This document shows positions 13,251-25,200 of a stretch of DNA of 64,000 nt, one piece after another (position 1 is the first letter of the stretch; every line of letters begins with the position of its first letter). The stretch spans positions 877,501 through 941,500 of the forward strand of contig JACEEZ010005954.1 of assembly GCA_016584305.1 (NCBI GenBank), read 5' to 3'. Source of the stretch: Chionoecetes opilio (taxonomy: Eukaryota; Arthropoda; Malacostraca; Decapoda; Majidae). The position numbers were made by a program, and so were the translations under genes. Under the pieces are notes generated by a model. That model made no database searches and had not been told where the DNA came from. It saw only the letters and a list, made by a program, of their open reading frames with translations.

Positions 13251-15156
13251 GGGTCGAAATTTCCTAGCTATATATAGTACTACAGTTTGCGTGGATAATC
13301 AGTGCGCGCCTCCGAAAAGGGAATGTTTACACGTATGACGCACCATGTTTATAACAAAATAATGTAGAATATCAACACTTACAATTGTAGTTAGTATTTC
13401 GTTGCGTAGCCCTTCCTCTTGATGACCCTTTGAAGGCGACGTGGTACACTGTCAGCAAGATTTTGAAGGAACTCAGGCTTAAATTCTTCCCAACACTTTC
13501 GGAGCTCCATTTCAAGCTTGGGGGGTGTAGAGGTGTCACGTGAGCGGAGTTTGCCTTTAATGATGGCCCAAAGATTTTCTATGGGTGATATATCGGGAGA
13601 ATTACCTGGCCAGTCATCTATTCTCCCAATCTTGCAGTCATCAAGCCACTGTATCACATCTAGAGCTGTGTGGCAGGATGCTCCATCCTGTTGGAAAATC
13701 TGTGCCTGTGTCTTTTCAAAGCAGGCCTCCAGGTGGTCATTTAAAAGATCAAAATACACCACTTTGTTAACAGTTGTGTTCTTTGGGAAAATAACTAAGT
13801 TCCAATACCATGAAAAGTAAAACAACCCCACACCATTAAACTGGGAGGGTGTTTTGTGGTCTTTCGTGTATGGCGAGGCTCGGTGGGGTCTGAGCCGGGG
13901 CGACGGTACACTTTTGCTGGTCCTCCTCCGCTCACACAAAATGTGCTTTCGTCACTCCACAGCACAGCCCGCCACTTGTCGAGAGGCCAATCTCTGTATT
14001 TCTTTGCAAAGTGAAGCCTTTTCTTCCTTTGGCGGTCATTTATCAGTGGCTTATTCCGCACCTGGTAACACCTGTAGCCAAGGTCACGTTTCAAAGTTTC
14101 CTGTACAGTACGAAGCGACACATTACCAAGAAGAGTATGATTTTCCTCCTTCAGTTCTCTGGCTGTAAGGCTAGGATTGGCATCAAGCTGTCGCCTTAAC
14201 ACGCTCCTGGTTCTGTTACACGTTTTTTTTTGTTTCCCAGGTTGTTTTTTTGGGAGCGGGAGATTCACCTCTCCGCCAGCCTTAAATCGGCGGATCAAAT
14301 TTTGCACTGTTCTAAGCTTTAGTCCTTTAAGCTTGCAAATTTCCTTATTATTGATCCCAGCCTTGTAAAGATCAATGATTGCTTGAATCGTTGTGCCATC
14401 CGTATGTTTTCCACCCATTATGTAATCCAGCAAAAACAGGCAAAAACATGGGATGTAGGGGAACGCTGCAGGCTATATGTTTAAAATCACGCAAACTGTC
14501 AACTGCCTATGGAGGGAGGAGAGGGAGGGAAACCCTCCCTCCCACACACTGGTGAGTGTGCAAGATGATGTACGTCGCTGTCAGACATACGATTCATGCC
14601 TTCTGCATTTTTTTATAGCTTGGGAAGCAGCTTTAAATTTGCACGGTAAATCTCGATGAACGGATTCTGGCGTAAAGATCATCCGTGCAAGCCTGTACAC
14701 CTAGATTTTTTTTTTTTTTTTTTTTCCCCCCATATCCATATCCCCCCATTATTCGGATCCTTGCATTACTCGGACCACTCCTTGGCCCAATTAGTCCGAA
14801 TATGAGAGGTTTTACTGTAGTAACACATATTTTCATGGACTGTAACATGCACCTCTGTCATTTCCAATAAAGGATCTTGGGACAGTAACAAGTCTAGGCA
14901 CTAACCATTGCTGTGTCGGGAAAGTCTTAGCCTGCACCTTTGTTCCGGGCGACAGAGGTTCTGGGCGCGGTGGTGAGTGTGTTGATCATCTGGGTCATCA
15001 CCGGCATCCTGGTGTACGCCGCCGTGCAGCGCGTCAAAACCATGGACTTTGAGGTGGAGGCCGACACCATGATCATCGTGTCTGCCGCCGGCGTCGTCAT
15101 CAACATCATGTGCGTGTGGTGACCAACGGACTTTTTTTGATGATTTGATTGATGAT

Positions 15157-15188
<32 letters not shown>

Positions 15189-17909
15189 TATTGAAGCCTA
15201 TAGCGCCAGTAGGCTATTTTATCATATGGAGGGACGTGATGGTTGGCGCAGGCTGGATTTTTATAGGTTATAATTGGTTTCTGACTATATCCTTTTCATT
15301 GCTTGTATTAAGTCTGTGATAACTTTTTAACACATCAATCAGGATGCCAACAAACATAAACGAGAGAAGCAACAACAAATTATACTGTATCCAGCTGTAA
15401 CATCCCGTTCCTCTCCCCTTCCCTCACCATTTCACTCATTCTCTCTAACCCTCCCTTTTTTATGCTTTGCCATAGTGCCATATGACCTCTGATGCCTGGC
15501 ACAGTTCCCCATTTTTGCCATTACAATCAATCAATCGACAGCAAATTATAGAAAACAATAATGTGTGCCTCCTTTCCAGCCTTGGCGTGACCCTCCACAC
15601 AGGTCACGGCCACGGCCATTCCCACGGCCATGGCCACTCCCACGCCCAGCCCAACACCCAGCAGCTGCCATCGTCCACCCCTCACGACCAGGCCCAGTCA
15701 TCGCCAGCGAATAATATCAATGTCCGGGCCGCCTTCATCCATGTGTTAGGGGACCTCATCCAGAGCATTGGGGTTCTCATAGCTGCCTACATCATCCGCT
15801 TTTGTGTGAGGACTTCAGGCTGTCACGTTTTGCTCTTCAAGTGTTTAACCCCTTGAGACCCAGAACGTATTTTTCCTTGTAAATTGACTACCATGAGATG
15901 ATTTTTAGTGAATATAAGCAATATTTTTTATATATGACCTGTTAAGTATCCTTGTCCACTAGTTAATTTGGTATATTAAGTTACTTTTCGTTATTTTATG
16001 GTTAACAAGACAATTTTTTATAGCAAAGGAAAGATCTGGGCGTGAAGGGGTTAAGCATGGGATGCGTTCTGTTACTTCTGTATGCACATATATACTTATC
16101 AATTTATTTAGTTTGAATGATATGTATGTACTTCTACCCCTTAATATTTGTCTCTTTCTCTGACTTTCATATATTTTACCCTTCTGTTATTCTTAATAGT
16201 CTATGATAGTTCTCTTTGTTATGGCTCTCTCATACTCATCAATATTTTTACTGAAGTTCCCTCTGGTGAGTATCATTTACGAGAGTAGGAGGATACGATT
16301 AGGATTTACAAGAGTAGGAGGATAGGATTAGGATTTACGAGAGTAGGAGGATAAGATTAGGATTTACAAGAGTAGGAGGATAGGATTAGGATTTACGAGA
16401 GTAGGAGGATAGGATTAGGATTTACGAGAGTAGGAGGATAGGATTAGGATTGACGAGAGTAGGATTTACGGGGAGTACGTGAGTTCTCCCAAGTTCTCCC
16501 CACTTCACCCCACCACCACCATTAATACCAACACTCACCACTGCACACACCATTCTCCTCGTGCCATATGACCTATGATGTCTGGCACATTTCCCCCTTT
16601 TTGGCATTAACCCCTTGAGACCCAGCACGTAATTTCCATTGTAATATGACTACCATTAGACAATTTTTAGCTAATATAAGCAATGTTTTATAGATATGAC
16701 CTGTTTAGTATCCTTGTCGACTAACTTGGTATATTTAGTTACTTTTCGTTATTTTATGGCTAACAATAGACAATTTTTTATAGCAAAGGAAAGATGTGGA
16801 TGTGAAGGGGTTAAATCAATCAATCGCCATTCTCATTTCAGCCGCAGTACAAAATCGCCGACCCTATCTGCACCTTCATCTTCTCTGTGCTGGTCATCCT
16901 CACCACCGTGCCCATCATCAAGGACCTGGGCAACGTGCTGATGGAGGGAGCGCCCCCGGGGGTGGACTACGGCCTGGTGGTGTCCAACCTCACAGCACTG
17001 CCGGGCGTCAAGATGGTGCACTCCTTACACGTGTGGGCTCTCACCCTCGACAAGAATGCATGCTCGGTCCACTTAGCCATAGGTGAGTACAGTGTCCTCC
17101 TCACCCTTCTCTTCCTTTACTCTTCATCCTCACCCTTCTTGTCACCCTTCTCTTCCTTTACTCTTCATCCTCACCCTTCTCTTCCTTTACTCTTCATCCT
17201 CACCCTTCTTGTCATCCTTCTCTTCCTTTACTCTTCATCCTCACCCTTCTCTTCCTTTACTCTTCATCCTCACCCTTCTTGTCATCCTTCTCTTCCTTTA
17301 CTCTTCATCCTCACCCTACTTGTCATCCTTCTCTTCCTTTACTCTTCATCCTCACCCTTCTTGTCACCCTTCTCTTCCTTTACTCTTCATCCTCACCCTT
17401 CTCTTCCTTTACTCTTCATCCTCCCCCTACTTGTCATCCTTCTCTTCCTTTACTCTTCCATCTTGTTCTCCACCTTGTTCATTGGCCCTTGTCGTGGCTT
17501 CAATCTTTGTTCTAGTTTTTGTTTTTATCCATTCTCGCCATCATGTATTGAGGCAGTTTGCACTTCCCTGGTGTGGCTCATGAGTGATTGTGTTGTGTTC
17601 ATTGGCTTCACTAGGCTGGTATCGCCAAAACTCGTATCATCGAGTAGATATTGCTCGTATATCGTCTCGTATCATTGAATTCTCATATAATAAACCCTCG
17701 TATACTTACTGTACACTCTTTTTGATATGCAGACATTCCCCTTACCCTCTCTTGCACCCCCAGACTCCAGCACAGACCCGGAGTGTGTGTTGAGGGATGC
17801 GCAGCGAGTCATCAGGTCGAGGCATCAGATCCTCCACACAACCATCCAAGTGGAACGTTATCAACCCTTACTGATGGACAATTGCCACGACTGTCAGCCG
17901 CTCGTCTGA
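9521..17909 (+). CDS. SLC30 (ZnT2/3/4/8-type) zinc transporter, seven exons
   Basis: Predicted proton-coupled Zn2+ exporter that moves cytosolic zinc into vesicles. Exons: 9521-9880, 11122-11271, 11491-11653, 14956-15109, 15580-15805, 16842-17082, 17764-17909. All phases join to give 1440 nt, 479 residues plus stop, which strongly supports the model. The acidic N-terminus (DEDEE) precedes an HCH motif at residues 141-143, typical of the ZnT2/3/4/8 branch. Zinc-site pairs are H191/D195 in TM2 (AHLLSD) and H330/D334 in TM5 (HVLGD). A histidine-rich loop ([16 protein letters not shown]) lies between TM4 and TM5, and a C-terminal metallochaperone-like domain ([10 protein letters not shown]) ends CHDCQPLV. 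The chosen Met (9521) has A at -3 and G at +4. Donors include GTGCGT after exon 4; all introns are GT-AG. The vertebrate paralogue cannot be decided by eye. Confidence 0.95.
9881..10210 (+). repeat. Tandem ~80-90 bp repeat with GT-rich core at the exon 1 donor
   Basis: Four units share GACGTTTTAACT, ATTAACATGTGAG and GGGGGTTAGTGTGTG. The exon 1 donor (GTGAGT at 9881) belongs to the first unit, and the later units carry donor-like GTGAGA, GTGAAG and GTGAGG at the equivalent place. Confidence 0.75.
10690..10997 (-). mobile_element. tRNA-derived SINE in intron 1 of the zinc transporter
   Basis: Read on the minus strand, 10997-10920 looks like a tRNA: an A-box-like TGGTGTAATGGCTAGCG and a B-box-like GGTTCGAATCC at the expected spacing. 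About 220 bp of tRNA-unrelated body follows. The 5' end is at the higher coordinate. It is not called a functional tRNA because the arms do not close cleanly and a body follows. Confidence 0.7.
12119..13256. repeat. Palindrome containing head-to-head transposase 5' ends
   Basis: 12119-12612 is repeated in inverted order at about 12713-13256 with few differences; the loop is ~100 bp. Both arms encode the same N-terminus ([20 protein letters not shown]), so an inverted duplication of a Tc1-like element's 5' end built the structure. Confidence 0.85.
12418..12736 (+). pseudogene. Tc1-like transposase N-terminal fragment
   Basis: From Met at 12418, a helix-turn-helix-like region ([20 protein letters not shown]) is followed by a frame break near 12600; [20 protein letters not shown] continues in another frame into the palindrome loop. 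This is the DNA-binding half of a Tc1/mariner transposase with no catalytic domain. A mirror copy of the first part is on the minus strand, 12912-12676. Confidence 0.75.
13391..14433 (-). pseudogene. Tc1/mariner transposase with one frameshift
   Basis: Two overlapping minus-strand pieces, 14433-13795 and 13939-13391, together span a nearly full transposase of about 340 residues. The first carries the paired HTH region ([20 protein letters not shown]) and the first catalytic Asp (LWSDEST). The second carries [10 protein letters not shown] (second Asp) and [10 protein letters not shown] (Glu about 35 residues on) and ends [10 protein letters not shown] frameshift between about 13795 and 13940 separates the halves, so no full-length protein can be read as it stands. 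The catalytic triad is intact, so the copy is fairly young. It is nested in the composite element in intron 3. Confidence 0.9.
15845..16054 (+). mobile_element. TTAA-flanked piggyBac-like MITE, copy 1
   Basis: TTAA at both ends encloses CCCCTTGAGACCCAGAACG and GATCTGGGCGTGAAGGGG, an imperfect terminal inverted repeat. About 210 bp with no ORF. It lies in intron 5 of the zinc transporter. TTAA duplication plus CCC termini is typical of piggyBac; family membership is inferred. Confidence 0.85.
16262..16465 (+). repeat. 29-bp minisatellite, about seven copies
   Basis: Unit GATTAGGATTTACGAGAGTA plus GGAGGATAG, in intron 5 of the zinc transporter. Confidence 0.9.
16607..16814 (+). mobile_element. 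TTAA-flanked piggyBac-like MITE, copy 2
   Basis: Same family as 15845-16054, with intact TTAA at both ends. Its flanks (GTGCCATATGACCT before, AATCAATCAATCG after) match the uninterrupted sequence at 15475-15540, which serves as an empty site. It ends 27 bp before exon 6 of the zinc transporter. Confidence 0.88.
17090..17465 (+). repeat. Pyrimidine-rich minisatellite in intron 6 of the zinc transporter
   Basis: Units of CTTCTCTTCCTTTACTCTTC and ATCCTCACCC, with an optional CTTGTCATCC insert. It starts right after the exon 6 donor. ORFs reading Leu-Phe-Leu-Tyr-Ser through it are artefacts. Confidence 0.9.
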
Positions 17910-19140
17910 TAAAGAGGTACCTGCCTGCTCATGCTCCGCCGTCACCTGTTCCTTCAAACCATACATTATTGAGGTTTACAGCCGACCCCACGCTAATGCA
18001 ACTATACTTGTCATTGGTGGTCGTTTATGCCGGGAGTATTGTGTGTGTATGTTCGTTTGTGTGGATGTGTGTGTGTGCGGGCGTGTGTACTCAGCCAACT
18101 AATCCCTAGATTTTACTTCCCTTCTCTGGAGAAAAGGCAGCCGAAAGACATGCCAAAGTTGCATCAAGTGAAGGCTGGTTAGTGCTGTGCCTTGTAGTCA
18201 GATCTGAACTCGTTCTTGTGGCTGTAAAATGTGTTGATAGTCTGTCATCAATCGTCATATATCACGATAAGTATTTTAATGACTAGGGGAACCAGAACTG
18301 TTTCTCATGGAACAGTAACTAAGGAGATTTCTATCTTGAAATATTCATGTTTCTTTGTGATCAACTTCACTACTTGTAGATACAGTTGAAGATATTACTA
18401 GTTTTGATAGGAAGCCGTACTGTTGGTGTGAGTTGTGTGGATTGTACTTTTATAGAACACTTGTGATAATGTAACTACTGGGAACCAAGGACTGTAGAAA
18501 GCACAGGCCAAAGACTAGTGTAGTCTTTGCACAGGCTTTCTCAGTCACTGCCCAGTGCTTGCTGGGTGCGCCAGGTGAGAAAAGGTTGTGATATACGTCA
18601 CCTCATTTATATGTACTGGGATCTACAGAGAAATAAGATCGCCAAGTATATGTATCTATGGACTTTTTTGCACATGGATTTGTCACTTTTGTACTGAGAC
18701 TAGCTGGCTGGCATTTTGCTCATGAAAACAGTGATCACCGGGGTGACGCTTGGTGCAGCGTGTGTTGTGGTGCTCTTAGAAAATAGAAAAAAAATAGTGA
18801 AATGAATCGTTGTTATATTTTTTGTTTCATAACTATTTGAATTTATATTTGTGTGAATGTGAGCAATAATTAGGATTGTAAAACTTGTTTGAGTATCAAG
18901 AGTTTGAAGGGTGTGCCTGTAAGATTCATTTTGAAGTGTTACACCAAGGTTTTCATGTTGCAGAATCCAGCCGTGATCCTCCATGCTGACATGTTCCTCC
19001 CAAGCTTTTATTGTTATTTGTTCTAATCGGAGATATCCAAACCACAATATCTTCCTATAATACAATGAAATTTCAGTCGGGATTTTTTCACTTAAGCAAT
19101 ATGAATGTTGACTCGAGAGCAACGGAGCAAATTACGGGAA

Positions 19141-19146
19141 AATAAA
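19141..19146 (+). terminator. Candidate polyadenylation signal for the zinc transporter
   Basis: The first clean AATAAA noticed downstream of the stop at 17909. It would give a 3' UTR of ~1.2 kb. No GU-rich element was verified. Confidence 0.3.
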
Positions 19147-21128
19147 GCTAGCGGAACATTGTATCGAGGTGATCGTGCTGTGACTGCATGTTTTAGGCAT
19201 CCCTGGGCCCATATATTTTTACTGCTGTACATACATATAAAGTATTCCATAGATAGATGAACAGATTGTATTTGAAAATTTTCATTGGAATTCTCATACT
19301 GTAACATCTGGGTTGACACAAGATTAAACCCCTTCCATGGCTGTACATAAGCCTTCCCCCACACACACACACACATTCGAACATATATCTTCCTTTGTGA
19401 GGTGACGAGTTAAGTTGACTTGTCTGCAATTTAGTTAACTTAATGCAATTTCACCTCAACTCCACATGCCCACCACAACCCTTCAAATGCACCACTTCCT
19501 CTGCCCTAAGCATCATGTCTGAACATTCCACTCATGACCCTCATCCTCCATGACACCCGCTACAGTGTGCTCACCCAGCATACATCAGGCCCTGTACACT
19601 ACAACCAGGTAAACGCGCACACACACACTGCCCACATGGTTCAACAGTAAACGCTGGGCATGCCATTTGACACGCATAGTACAAAGTCCCGTTCAAGGCT
19701 TGAGAATCTTCGCTAACAGCTTGTCTCTTTGAGCAAGGTAAAGGGGTGTCTGATGTTCCAGCCATCTATGAGCTCCAAGCTCTCTCCAGGAGGGCAATAG
19801 CTAGCGATCAATAGCCCAGCGTTTGATCAAGATTGTGATTGAATCACTTACCTACACACACACGCGCAGATACAAACCTGGTATCTCACACTTCGTGATA
19901 TCTTGTACAACATAGTACACACATGCTTCACCACGCTTATGTACTGTACACGCAGGATGCACCCAGCGGGGGGCGGGTCAGGGCACTTGCGTGTCCACCA
20001 TCCCTGCATTCCAATCCCACTCACTGCTGCCGTGAGCAGCAGCTTCTGAACGTGGATATTGTCAAGATAGGATCCAAGTATCTTAGCTTATTCATGAATT
20101 GTATGATAAAAAGTACTTATCAATAATTCAACAGAAGACATAGTTGGAAGGTAGTGGTGCATCCTTTGTGTGTTGTACAGTGGTGGGACACGCCGGGCTC
20201 ACTAGATGCACCGTGGCCTCATTTTCAGCTCTCTCCTTCTCTCTCATAGTGGGTCTTCCATTAGGTATAATCATACATAAAATTTATGAAAGTGTACATA
20301 ATTTTGTAAAGTTCCAACACGTCTTTTTTATAAACTCACTTTATTTTTTGTTGAATTTGTTATAAAAATGAAATGGTGTTTGATTTCTGTCTCACAGTTC
20401 ATTCTTATCAAGTGGTCACCTGTAAGTGGAAATCACACTGAGCTGTTATACACTGTGCACTGCCTTGCTTCAATGCAGTGCCACATCTAGGTAGGCTCTT
20501 CAAAGACAAAACTACTACTACCTAGCCTTGGTCAGATAGTTACACTCCTGGAGCATTTACTTTTAATCTCACCACATTTTTCACTCGGTAAACTGTGATT
20601 AATGAACAATTTTCACGGAATCACTGTACAGGAAACTTATCTAACCTACCTTGACTTACGTTTTAAGAGTAAATTCTGGTCTGAACTGTACACTTATTAC
20701 ATTCATTAAGATATTTCATGCTGCATTACTATATGTGGTGAGGAACAAAGATAAATTTAATGTATGCATATCATCTAGTGCAAAGAATACATCAAGATAC
20801 AACAAATGCACAATAACTTTTTTTGTTAACCATTTGCCGCTGAAGTGAAAAGATTTATACTTTGTATTCGTTATAAGAGTTCTATTTTATAGGTACCTTT
20901 TGTTGAAATTATAAACATATACGTATATCTATTAACATATAATAAAAGATATCTTTTAAATAATCTATTATAAACAGCCAACGCTGAACCTACAACCTCC
21001 TCCCCCACCAGGTGAAGTACATAGCTATCACTGTGTGTATGTGTGTGTATTTGCCTAGTTGTGATATACGGGAAATGAGCTGTACTCCTGGGGTCCCGTC
21101 TCCGTATATCAGTTTGTCAAGTTTATCC

Positions 21129-21343
21129 TTAACCCCTTGAGACCCATAACGTAATTTCCATTGTAATTTAGCTACCATTAGAAGATTTTTAGTGACTATA
21201 AGCAATATTTTATAGCTTTGACCTGTTTAGTATCCCTGTCGACTAGCTAATATGGTTAATTTAGTTACTTTTCGTTATTTTATGGTTATGATGAACACAC
21301 ATTTTTTTTTAGCAAAGGAAAGATCTGGGCGTGAAGGGGTTAA
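21129..21343 (+). mobile_element. TTAA-flanked piggyBac-like MITE, copy 3
   Basis: TTAA ends and the family termini are present (CCCCTTGAGACCCATAACG start, GGGCGTGAAGGGG end). It lies between the zinc transporter and Rab18. Confidence 0.87.
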
Positions 21344-21356
21344 ACTCATAGAGATA

Positions 21357-21391
<35 letters not shown>

Positions 21392-22227
21392 CCAGTTATA
21401 GAGACGAGATATACTCGTGTGATCCTGTCTGCGTGTTTGTGTGTCTGTATCAGAGCAAAGGACCACGTCATCCCTTGCTGTACACTGTCACTGTTGGTTG
21501 CCTCAAGGGAGACAACGCGATTACAGATACTCCACGAAAACATGAAGAAAATGATCCTACCGAGTACATAGTATAATGATAAAGCTCATAGTAACCTGGT
21601 ATGTTACAACTAAAAACCACATTACCACTTTTCAAACGACCAGTACTGTTGGTCAAACACTGCTAAGGCTGCAATGAGACTTGAGGAATAAATTTGGAAC
21701 GTAAACATGCAAAAATTTATACCAGATAAGAAACAAATTAAACTACTGTAGGTATTAAGATGAAAACCCTATTCAGCACCTCAAGTACCCATGCCTCCCA
21801 TCAACAGTGCATCCTGGTCAAATGTCTGGCCTCACTAACAAAAAGTGTATATATCGAAAGCTATAAGATGATTCACTGGCCCTCACGCAACTGTTCATTT
21901 TCAGATCCATAAGAATAATGACATGATTGTGCCGCTCGGGGGTGAACCGAGCACCTTCATAAACCATTGCTGAAATTAAAATATAGGTACGGTACAAAAG
22001 CCTACAGAGTAACAATGGCCCACTAAGAAATGAGACCCACATCAAAGCTACTGAATGACCCTCTGAACCACATGGCCTGTAAGCTGCATATATACATCCT
22101 CCTCAATCCTTTAAAAAATGCAAAATGAAGAGGTCCCCATAAACAGTAGCTATGAGTAAACAATGCAACAATTGTCATGGGACAGCCAACAGTGCAATAA
22201 CAAGCTTACTGGTGGTGTAGGAGGTCC

Positions 22228-25200
22228 TTAGAGCACGGAACAGTAGCTGCAGTAATCTTGGTCATTCCTTTGGTCGGTAACACTGAAGGTTCCCTGAGGT
22301 CGGTGGTCCATCTCCCACAGTCCTGGTGTCTGCACGATCTGCAGAAACATTGCAACTAAAGGCCCCATCCACAGAGCGATTGGTCGTGAGACCTTTTTTA
22401 CACCTTGGCCTATAGCGCGTGTAGGCAGTGACCTCCAGGGGTGGGATGGTAGGCCCTGGAGGCTCACTTAAGGGCTGTGATGGTTGGCCCTCGCCCGTGG
22501 TGGCACAGGCAGGATTTTTATAGTGACGCCTGTAATTAAGAGGCTCATGCCGCACCCCTGTGTCCTCCGATGCACTCACAATCGAAGGTAGAGTTAATGG
22601 GCAGGGCATGTGGGTGTTCTTAGGCCACTCGACAGTGCAGAAATATTTTAAGTGGATTTATGGGTCTCACTCGGGATCGAGCTCGGATCTTCGAGAACGC
22701 CACCCGGTGACGCTAACCACTCTGCTACCGCCTCCCCAAATGTCGGACCTGATCTGACAGACCTGATCCGATGGATATCCTACCACCCACTCACCATCCG
22801 TCCGCACCTCAAGACCAGTTCAGTTGGTGATAGAAACAGTGGAGGGCGGTTCTCATGATGGCTCTATGCAACGAGGAATTACTTTTGATGGAATCTAATA
22901 CCACAGCTGAGGAGCGTAAACATCAGCCGCGCTCGCACCAAATTTCATAGAGGCAGTTATTACACACAAACCTCGATTTCCCGGACCTCCATTTCCCGGA
23001 TATCGGATTTGCCAGACAAAATCCGAGGTCCGGGGATATGTCAGTCCCAGACCCCCCCCCCCCCCCCCCCGTTTAAATGCCTGGTCCTGTTCGTAAATTG
23101 ATAAAGTTGTCCGGCGGTCCGAGCGTCTCCTGTCACCCCTGGTCAGTGTCCGCGCCTCCCGCCAGGTGGCAGCATGCTCAGCGGTCGTATTGTTTACATT
23201 TGGGCACACGACACTCACGGTTCACCTGTATGGCCTCCGTTAGTCCCCTGACCCCCACTGCCCCTGGTGCAGGAACGTCTCTTGAGACTATTGAACACTT
23301 TCTGCTGCCTCCCGCCAGGTGGCAGCATGCTCAGCGGACGTAAAATTCCACGGCGGGGTAGTTGATATTGGCGGTTGCCGGACAGTAAATACTAGAGTAG
23401 GATAAGCGTCCGGGGGTGGATAATGGCATCGGACTTTTTTTTTTCTTTCTTTTTTTCTGTTTAGAGGATAATTCCTGGACTATTGCGATTCCCGGATTTT
23501 TGCGGTTCATGGACCAGTGCTCCCCCCTATTAGTCCGGGAAAACGAGGTTTGTGTGTATTTTAATATATTTCCGGAACACAGTTCTCATATATATATATA
23601 TTTTTTTTTTACTGTTTCAACATTAGCCTCACTGTCGCTCCTTGAGTTTCTCTACCAATACTTCATAAGCTGCATTTTACTTATATCAATCCATTTACTC
23701 TTTTCTTTTTATTTCTCACAAACATTCATAGTTTCTATATACCGTATTTGCCGGCGCATAAGACGCACCTCCGCATAAGACGCACCCCTATTTTACAAGG
23801 AGGTTTTGAGAAGAAAAACAATATTGGTTATGTGAGGGAAAAAATAAATTCGTAAATTTATCATAAGTTATTAAAAAAAAAAAAGGATTTGTAGGGGAAA
23901 GCAAATGATTATGAGCCTGTACCTACATAGTACAATATTCACAGTGCAGTGAATGTGAATGAAAAATTATACTAGCTAAAATGTCAAGGGAATGACTAAC
24001 CAAAATCGGTCATAATATATTGCAGGATGCCCCCACGAATTGATATTCTAATATTATCTACCTATGACATATAGCTTAGATTTAATGTTGTAGGTATGCC
24101 TTTGTTGCTTTTCTGCTATGTGTTTAGACTTTGGGGAAAAAATTGGCAGTTAATATTAGTATTATTTTGGTAGTGGGCTTTCAAAAGTCCTAGGATTCTT
24201 ACCTAAATCATCGTGTAGCTTTCTTCAATATGAGTAATTTGAGCCCCATTTCCCATGGCGCAATTGAATAATAATGGAATTACACTAATAATTGAATGGA
24301 GGGGCAGGTTGCCCCCCCATCACACACCACATGTAAATAAACATTGATGTCCGACAAAAACGAGAGCCAGATTAATTCAAAACACATCAAAACTATTCAG
24401 GAGGACTAAAGTTTGGCCTCGAGATCGGTGGTTGGTCCAATAACAAAATTCACGAAGATATTTAGGAACATTGTAAGGTAAGCATCTCTACCTTGTTATG
24501 TGGTTTTTAATTGTTAAAGGGGCACCGTTGTCGGAATCGACAATATTTGCCCTGGTTTACACCATGAATCTATCACAGTCGCGAGGTTGATTAGTTTTCT
24601 TCAGAAAGGTACCTGTAGGTGAAGGCTGGTTCACACTCTGAAATCACGTCAGCGTTACGTCAGCCGTGCCTTGTATTCACACTATTCGTCACGGTTCCGT
24701 CACTTTCGGCAGTTCCTGCTCACCCTCTAAGACATGGTAGACATGGTATGGTACCTATGACTCTAAGACATGGTATGGTGCCTCAGAGGCTATGGTTGAA
24801 GAAATTTGCATTAATAGCACTTCTGTTGGATGAAAAGAGGAGTTGAACTTTTAAAAGACCCTGTTTTGGGTCCCATAAAGCCCTGAGAAAATGATAATTA
24901 TCAGCACGGCACAGTCTCATTACGTTAAAATATTCTTTCCCAGAAACCGTTACGTGACAGGACGGTGATGTATTGGAGCCGTGACGGCGGCGCACCGTTT
25001 AGTGTAACACGTCTATTTGTTGAATGTAAGAAATTGTAACGGATGTGATGAGACGGTGCCGTGTCCCATGATGGTATGGTGTGTTTCCCGCCTTGAGGCG
25101 GACGGTGTGGCGCCGTGATGGGTCCTGGTCCTGGTGTACCGTGTGGAAGACTTTTGTCCCGTTTTACAGGTACCGTTGCAGCCTTTTTACTAGCACTCTT

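Larger units (their letters stand above)
12049..14817. mobile_element. Composite TA-flanked DNA transposon in intron 3 of the zinc transporter
   Basis: The ends are CAGTATAACCTCTCGTATTC and the reverse complement of CAGTAAAACCTCTCATATTC, each bordered by TA (12047-12048, 14818-14819), as for pogo/Tigger-like members of the Tc1/mariner superfamily. Inside are a ~1.1-kb palindrome with a Tc1-type transposase N-terminus and a second, frameshifted Tc1 transposase on the minus strand. A 342-bp derivative with the same TIRs lies at 55564-55905. It lies wholly within intron 3, so splicing of the host gene need not be affected. Confidence 0.8.
17910..22227. other. Shared 3' region of the zinc transporter and Rab18
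   Basis: The two genes converge here. It presumably holds both 3' UTRs. Apart from the MITE at 21129 and dinucleotide runs (18050, 21358-21388), no gene or RNA is recognised. Around 21040-21130 and again near 34915-35000 there is a related phrase (TATTTGCCTAGTTG... GGAAATGAGCTGTACTC) that looks like a dispersed repeat. Confidence 0.5.

Noticed and set aside
17083..17583. Leu/Phe/Ser/Tyr-rich ORFs after the zinc transporter exon 6
   Set aside because: Read from an intronic minisatellite; the exon 6 to exon 7 splice gives the family's C-terminus.
19571..19765. 64-codon Cys-containing ORF on the minus strand
   Set aside because: No domain, no splice context, and the region looks like repeat DNA.
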